The notes under the pieces are model-generated. The model was given only the letters and a program-made list of their open reading frames with translations, was not told the DNA's origin and made no database searches. The translations under genes and the position numbers were made by a program. From contig JALDRK010000004.1 in the NCBI GenBank assembly GCA_031315915.1, forward strand, positions 80,215 to 144,214: a stretch of DNA of 64,000 bases, given 5' to 3'. This stretch comes from Nitrospirales bacterium. GTDB lineage: Bacteria; Nitrospirota; Nitrospiria; Nitrospirales; UBA8639. Position 1 is the stretch's first letter. Each line of letters starts with the position of its first letter. This document shows, one piece after another, positions 60,520 through 64,000 of this stretch.

Positions 60520-60842
60520 TCCATGAGATCTATGACATGTCCCTTTGCCGGGAACAGGAAAACAGGGAAATGCTCCTCTAGAATGGAAATGGGTTCATTC
60601 ACTCTTAAAAATTAGCGTGCTTGGTTATGTTCCGCACAAATTGTCCTACATACTTTCCTGAAGAATGGTTCGACTCCCAAATCGAGCGAGCAGAGTCCAT
60701 CACTGCACTTTTGCGGAGGACCTAGCCTGCCACGTTCAATAGTTCAGACCTTAAATATATGGAAGACTCTGGTTTCTTCGGCTCACCGCGATTTCACGAT
60801 TGGCCAATCTTCCGTGCTATTTGCATAGCCCGTTGGCTTTTT
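60520..60842. other. Gene-free stretch
   Basis: About 320 bases between the permease gene start and the end of the coiled-coil gene. No terminator, small gene or shared element was recognised. Confidence 0.35.
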
Positions 60843-61229
60843 CTACAGACCTGGCGGATCCTCTCGATCTTCTCCGGTCAAGACGGCCGTTTCCTTTTTT
60901 TCCAGACTTTCCCACTCACCGATCAACCCCATCAACATTTGTCGTCTTTGCTGAATCGACTTTTGCAACAGATCGCGAGATTGGGATTCCTGCGCTGATT
61001 CCGGAAGATTAAGGAGGGCTTCCCCTTCAGCCATTGTCGCCATTTGATACATGGCCATCTGTTTTTCGGACACATCAATTTTCCGAAACAACTCTTCGGT
61101 TTCCTGATCAAATCGTCGCAATTCATTTAATGACACCGTAGCTTCACTAAGGTCCTCCAATCTTTTCAACCGTTCCTTCAACTGGTCAACTCGGGAATAT
61201 GGTGAAAATGAGGCATTCGTATTAGGCAT
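60843..61229 (-). CDS. Small coiled-coil protein
   Basis: 128 residues with AAGGAGGAAGCTC before the ATG. Mostly helical and charged, with heptad-like spacing in VDQLKERLKRLEDLSEATVS and in LLQKSIQQRRQMLMGLIGEW. Two methionine-rich turns (KQMAMYQMATM). No membrane segment or catalytic motif. It could be an oligomerising or chaperone-like stress protein. No family recognised. Confidence 0.65.
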   Translation of the reverse strand: MPNTNASFSPYSRVDQLKERLKRLEDLSEATVSLNELRRFDQETEELFRKIDVSEKQMAMYQMATMAEGEALLNLPESAQESQSRDLLQKSIQQRRQMLMGLIGEWESLEKKETAVLTGEDREDPPGL

Positions 61230-61930
61230 GAGCTTCCTCCTTATTTGACTTGTTTGATTGGTCTCCGGAGAACTGTCCTGTCAGCGAACTGCTTCAATCT
61301 TCAGGGCATTGTGACAATTCACCCACTCAGTTATACTCTGGCCCTCTTGATTCGATTCCCCCCTCTGATGAGGCTGCCTCCAATCACCCATAGAATGGGA
61401 ATCACTCAACACCAGACTCTGGCATTTAACAAAAATTTCCCCTTGCGACATGGGACTACTGGCCAACATTGCGATCTTTTGTCCTATTGGCTCCAGCCAG
61501 AAGCTGCATCGCCAAGAAATCTACTTCTTTTTCCAGGTCAGAGATCGGTGCCTTACCACTCCTATGTAATTTTTGCCATAAATCCTCGGGAAGATCGGTC
61601 GTTATGGTATGCCAGGGCATGTTGTCACCCGGGTGATTCTTTCCTCACTGATCGTTCAATTGAAGAATACCGGAAGAATCATGGCATCACCGAAGAAGGT
61701 TTCATTTCCCAAGTCGTTCACCTATTCCACATCCTTTCGAGCATTGAATGGCAAATCGATAACACCGTCATATTATTCCCATGTATCATCATCTGCGTAA
61801 CTAGATATTTGCCAAATAAATAGAGTGTTTTTATCCATCGGGGAGGAGAACAATTTATTTATTTATTAGGTTCCAGACAAAAATCTTTCATTGCGAGTTT
61901 TACAATTGTGCTCAAGAGAAGGACCGACCC
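61230..61930. other. Long region without a convincing gene
   Basis: About 700 bases. A plus-strand frame (61245-61823) could encode 192 residues from a TTG, but it lacks a ribosome-binding site, its N-terminal half is not protein-like, and no domain is recognisable. The last 100 bases are AT-rich and should hold the promoter of the PRC-barrel gene. Confidence 0.4.
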
Positions 61931-62356
61931 ATGTATCACTTTCATCCCTCAAGCGTGTTCATAGTCTTCATTTTGTGCTTGGCAACTTTTCCTTCGCCGT
62001 CCAAAGCGGAAGACACGCTTCAGGGGATGTACAAAGCAAGTCAATTAGTTGGAAAACCGGTCAACAACCTACAAGGAAAGCCTATTGGTGTGATTGAGGA
62101 AATCGTGATCGAAACTAGGGGACTCGTGGGGTACGCTGTACTCTCATTTGGAGGGTTTTTAGGAATGGGAGACAAACTATTTGCCGTTCCATGGACTTCT
62201 CTGGCGCATAGCGAGGATAGAGAATATTTAATCCTTGATATCCAGCCGGAACAATTGGCGAATGCCCCGGGTTTTGACAAAAATAAATGGCCGGACATGG
62301 AAGATCGACAGTGGCGGAAAAGTATTTCCGAATTTTATCAGATCTTAAAACCCTGA
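61931..62356 (+). CDS. Secreted PRC-barrel protein
   Basis: 141 residues with AGAAGGACCGACCC before the ATG. Signal peptide about 1-26. PRC-barrel at about 35-105 (ASQLVGKPVNNLQGKPIGVI, YAVLSFGGFLGMGDKLFAVP). The end block APGFDKNKWPDMEDRQW matches the cytoplasmic protein at 24915-25277. It thus is an exported paralogue, and the conserved block may be a binding surface. Role in the envelope unknown. Confidence 0.88.
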   Translation: MYHFHPSSVFIVFILCLATFPSPSKAEDTLQGMYKASQLVGKPVNNLQGKPIGVIEEIVIETRGLVGYAVLSFGGFLGMGDKLFAVPWTSLAHSEDREYLILDIQPEQLANAPGFDKNKWPDMEDRQWRKSISEFYQILKP

Positions 62357-62958
62357 TTCAGAATTCAGAAGAATGCAGAGGATGACGACGCAAGGCCTTC
62401 CCCCTAGACTTCTTGACTTGTCCCTTCGCCCCGGCACATAAATACTCTGCTGTCTACTCAGGATACAAGGACAGCTTTTCATGAGGAAAGTGGGTTTAGA
62501 TCCATGAATCACCTCTTTAGCTAAACTCATGCTTCGACGATCTAAAATACACGAATCCGTCTTAGGATTAGGCAGGCATCAGCGATGTCCCGACGTTAAG
62601 AAGCGCCATTCAATCTTGGATGACAGAATCCAGAATCTCACGAAGAATTTTTTACGAATTTCACGGCCACGCATGGATGATCGTAGGCTCATTACCCTTT
62701 TCATTTCCCCAACAAGAAGAAACGAATGAGCCCTCTCTCGACTCACACAAAAAACCAACGGCTATCTTCATGCATTCCCTCAGACTTACACGCATCGTCG
62801 ATCTTCCTGCGAAATCCAGAATTCTGTTGCCTATCCGATAGCGCCGAAACAAAAAACACCTCCGGCCGGTCGAGTACTCGACTCGATCGGCCGGAGCGTA
62901 TATTGAGAGCAGAAAAAGCCCCCCCTGAGCCCTGACTACCCTCAACAATCACAAGGCT
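62357..62958. other. Gene-free stretch
   Basis: About 600 bases between convergent genes. It holds the terminator at 62860-62896. Frames on both strands lack start signals. Confidence 0.4.
62860..62896 (-). terminator. Strong Rho-independent terminator of the CsbD genes
   Basis: Sixteen-base arms (62860-62875 and 62881-62896, one G-U pair) with a five-base loop; on the minus strand the stem is followed by GTGTTTTTTG. It ends transcription from the CsbD gene that stops at 62959. Confidence 0.85.
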
Positions 62959-63339
62959 TCAGTTAGTACTTTTTTCCTGGTGAGGATCATAGGGGTGATT
63001 TTCCAAATAGTTATCAACCCACTCTCTCACTTCTTCTTTCCGTTCTCCATATCGTTCTTGAACTTTTCCTTCGAACCGATCTACACGCCCTTCAATGGCC
63101 AGGAGATCATCATCGGTAAACTCACCCCATTGCTCCTTAAGAGCCCCTTTCAATTGTTTCCAATTACCTTTGAATTGATCTTCGTTATACACTTTCACGA
63201 CATAATCGGATGAACCGTCGTGAAAGCCATTCCCGGCTAAGCCCGAGTAGTTCTGGGCATAGGAAAAAGACCCGACTAACAGGACGATGGCAATTATCAG
63301 CCCGAATCTCGTGATACCGAAGATGATTTGTGATTTCAT
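62959..63339 (-). CDS. CsbD-family protein with a signal peptide
   Basis: 126 residues, AAAAAGGAAGTGAACT before the start. Signal peptide about 1-28 (LIIAIVLLVGSFSYAQ). Residues 50-110 are the CsbD fold: EDQFKGNWKQLKGALKEQWG, FTDDDLLAIEGRVDRFEGKV and YGERKEEVREWVDNYLE. CsbD proteins are normally small cytoplasmic general-stress proteins, so an exported form is unusual. The cytoplasmic copy is 38 bases upstream, and the pair ends in a strong terminator. Confidence 0.9.
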   Translation of the reverse strand: MKSQIIFGITRFGLIIAIVLLVGSFSYAQNYSGLAGNGFHDGSSDYVVKVYNEDQFKGNWKQLKGALKEQWGEFTDDDLLAIEGRVDRFEGKVQERYGERKEEVREWVDNYLENHPYDPHQEKSTN

Positions 63340-63377
63340 AGTTCACTTCCTTTTTAAGCCCCGAAAGTAATTAATGG

Positions 63378-63587
63378 TTAACAAGCCTTTCGATTTTTAG
63401 CCTCTAAACTATCAAGCCATTGAGTAATTTCCTCTTTTTTATCTCCATATAATTCTTGAGCTTTTCCTTCAAATTTGTCGTAATCCCCTTCAATCTGCAG
63501 AAGTTCGTCGTCCGTGAATTTTCCCCACTTTTTCTTAATCTCTCCCTTAAATTGATTCCAATTGCCCTTAAATTGTTCTTTGTTCAT
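63378..63587 (-). CDS. CsbD-family stress protein
   Basis: 69 residues, the usual CsbD length. AAAGGAGAACGCT before the ATG. Reads NKEQFKGNWNQFKGEIKKKW, FTDDELLQIEGDYDKFEGKA, YGDKKEEITQWLDSLE. A four-helix small protein linked with general stress responses (sigma-B in Bacillus). First gene of a two-gene unit with the exported copy. Confidence 0.93.
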   Translation of the reverse strand: MNKEQFKGNWNQFKGEIKKKWGKFTDDELLQIEGDYDKFEGKAQELYGDKKEEITQWLDSLEAKNRKAC

Positions 63588-63718
63588 AGCGTTCTCCTTT
63601 TTTTAATTCTCCGGGCGATGAATTACATCCGTCTTGACGCATTTAAAATTCCCATGCCGTTTTATTGTTCTGGATCTGATTCACCTCCTTTTGTTTGATA
63701 GCATCCTTCTCCTGACTC

Positions 63719-64000
63719 CTAAAAGTGATAGTTGAGACCCACAGTCACCATATGGCCTTCGTCCTTAAAGTTCTTATCGAATAAGTTGTCATTCTTAGAT
63801 TCGAGGCTTTCCAACCACACAAATCGATAAGATCCGTCAATGGACCAGCTGGGGTTCAGCATGAACTGAAGACCACCACCGGCATGTAAGCCGAATCGAT
63901 GCCGTGTATCGTCAGAACTTCCGGGACCATCCACGCTCGTGAAATACCAACCTCCTCCCCCCAAGAGAAACGGACTCAACCGCTTTCCGGGAAGAAGATA
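63719..64000 (-). CDS. Outer-membrane beta-barrel protein, N-terminus outside window
   Basis: The frame is open to the right edge (94 codons inside). The visible part reads SPFLLGGGGWYFTSVDGPGS, HAGGGLQFMLNPSWSIDGSY and ends HMVTVGLNYHF. The final Phe preceded by alternating hydrophobics, together with the LxPFLLGGGGWYF strand, is typical of OmpW/OmpA-like eight-strand barrels. The internal TTG sometimes taken as a start is in the middle of a strand. It is upstream of the CsbD pair. Confidence 0.75.
   Translation of the reverse strand, partial: YLLPGKRLSPFLLGGGGWYFTSVDGPGSSDDTRHRFGLHAGGGLQFMLNPSWSIDGSYRFVWLESLESKNDNLFDKNFKDEGHMVTVGLNYHF

Noticed and set aside
61245..61823. 192-codon plus-strand frame
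   Set aside because: TTG start without a ribosome-binding site and no recognisable domain; kept only as a note in the gap entry.

Overview
The window is about 50% GC by eye, gene-dense and carries genes on both strands. The content suggests a Gram-negative, hopanoid-making, aerobic bacterium. It has a probable hopanoid C-3 methylase, an outer-membrane beta-barrel, lipoproteins, HPII-type catalase and many envelope and stress proteins. A Nitrospira-type (Nitrospirota) nitrite oxidiser is my best guess, but this rests on gene-content impression only. No rRNA, tRNA, CRISPR array, insertion sequence or phage gene was seen.

Layout. 1-12.6 kb: a short operon ending in a secreted Lon-protease-like protein, a 1447-residue CheB-CheR-PAS-GAF-kinase-receiver fusion, a STAS-like protein, a six-BON-domain secreted protein, a sigma-region-4-like regulator, a single-domain receiver and several very small membrane proteins. 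12.9-17.6 kb: AI-2E-family permease, MgtC-family protein, glucose-6-phosphate dehydrogenase and a double PRC-barrel protein. 18.1-22.7 kb: a translationally coupled set (retropepsin-like RimB-type protease, transglutaminase-like 7TM protein, RimK-related ATP-grasp ligase), then two coupled lipoprotein genes including an M48 metalloprotease. 22.7-29.6 kb: cupin, hopanoid C-3 methylase (hpnR) and a cluster of PRC-barrel and low-complexity secreted proteins. 29.8-38.5 kb: a one-directional metabolic stretch with a Gfo/Idh/MocA oxidoreductase, a sensory-rhodopsin-transducer-like protein, a ThDP-dependent oxidase, a mandelate-racemase-type dehydratase and a 1007-residue FAD/Fe-S oxidase. 38.6-43.8 kb: an outer-membrane barrel, tandem DUF2238 proteins, a VOC protein and a frameshifted DUF72 gene. 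44.3-48.6 kb: an imuB-dnaE2 mutagenesis cassette without imuA. 48.5-64 kb: peroxiredoxin, katE, a HAD-phosphatase/P-loop ATPase fusion, a LigD polymerase-domain protein carrying a stub of a ligase, an unlisted metallothionein, a receiver-DUF2934 fusion, a second AI-2E permease, a fifth PRC-barrel protein, two CsbD proteins and a barrel protein cut by the window edge.

What ties much of this together is a motif I found by reading the gaps: CAAGGGTT-N5-YAGTW. It occurs 14 times between genes, eight times perfectly. It points at the next gene in 13 of 14 cases and usually lies 70-110 bases before the start codon. The target genes are mostly stress or envelope genes (peroxiredoxin, catalase, four PRC or PRC-adjacent genes, STAS, cupin, VOC and small membrane peptides). 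I read it as the promoter or operator signature of one stress regulon. This is inference, but it is the most distinctive unexplained signal in the window.
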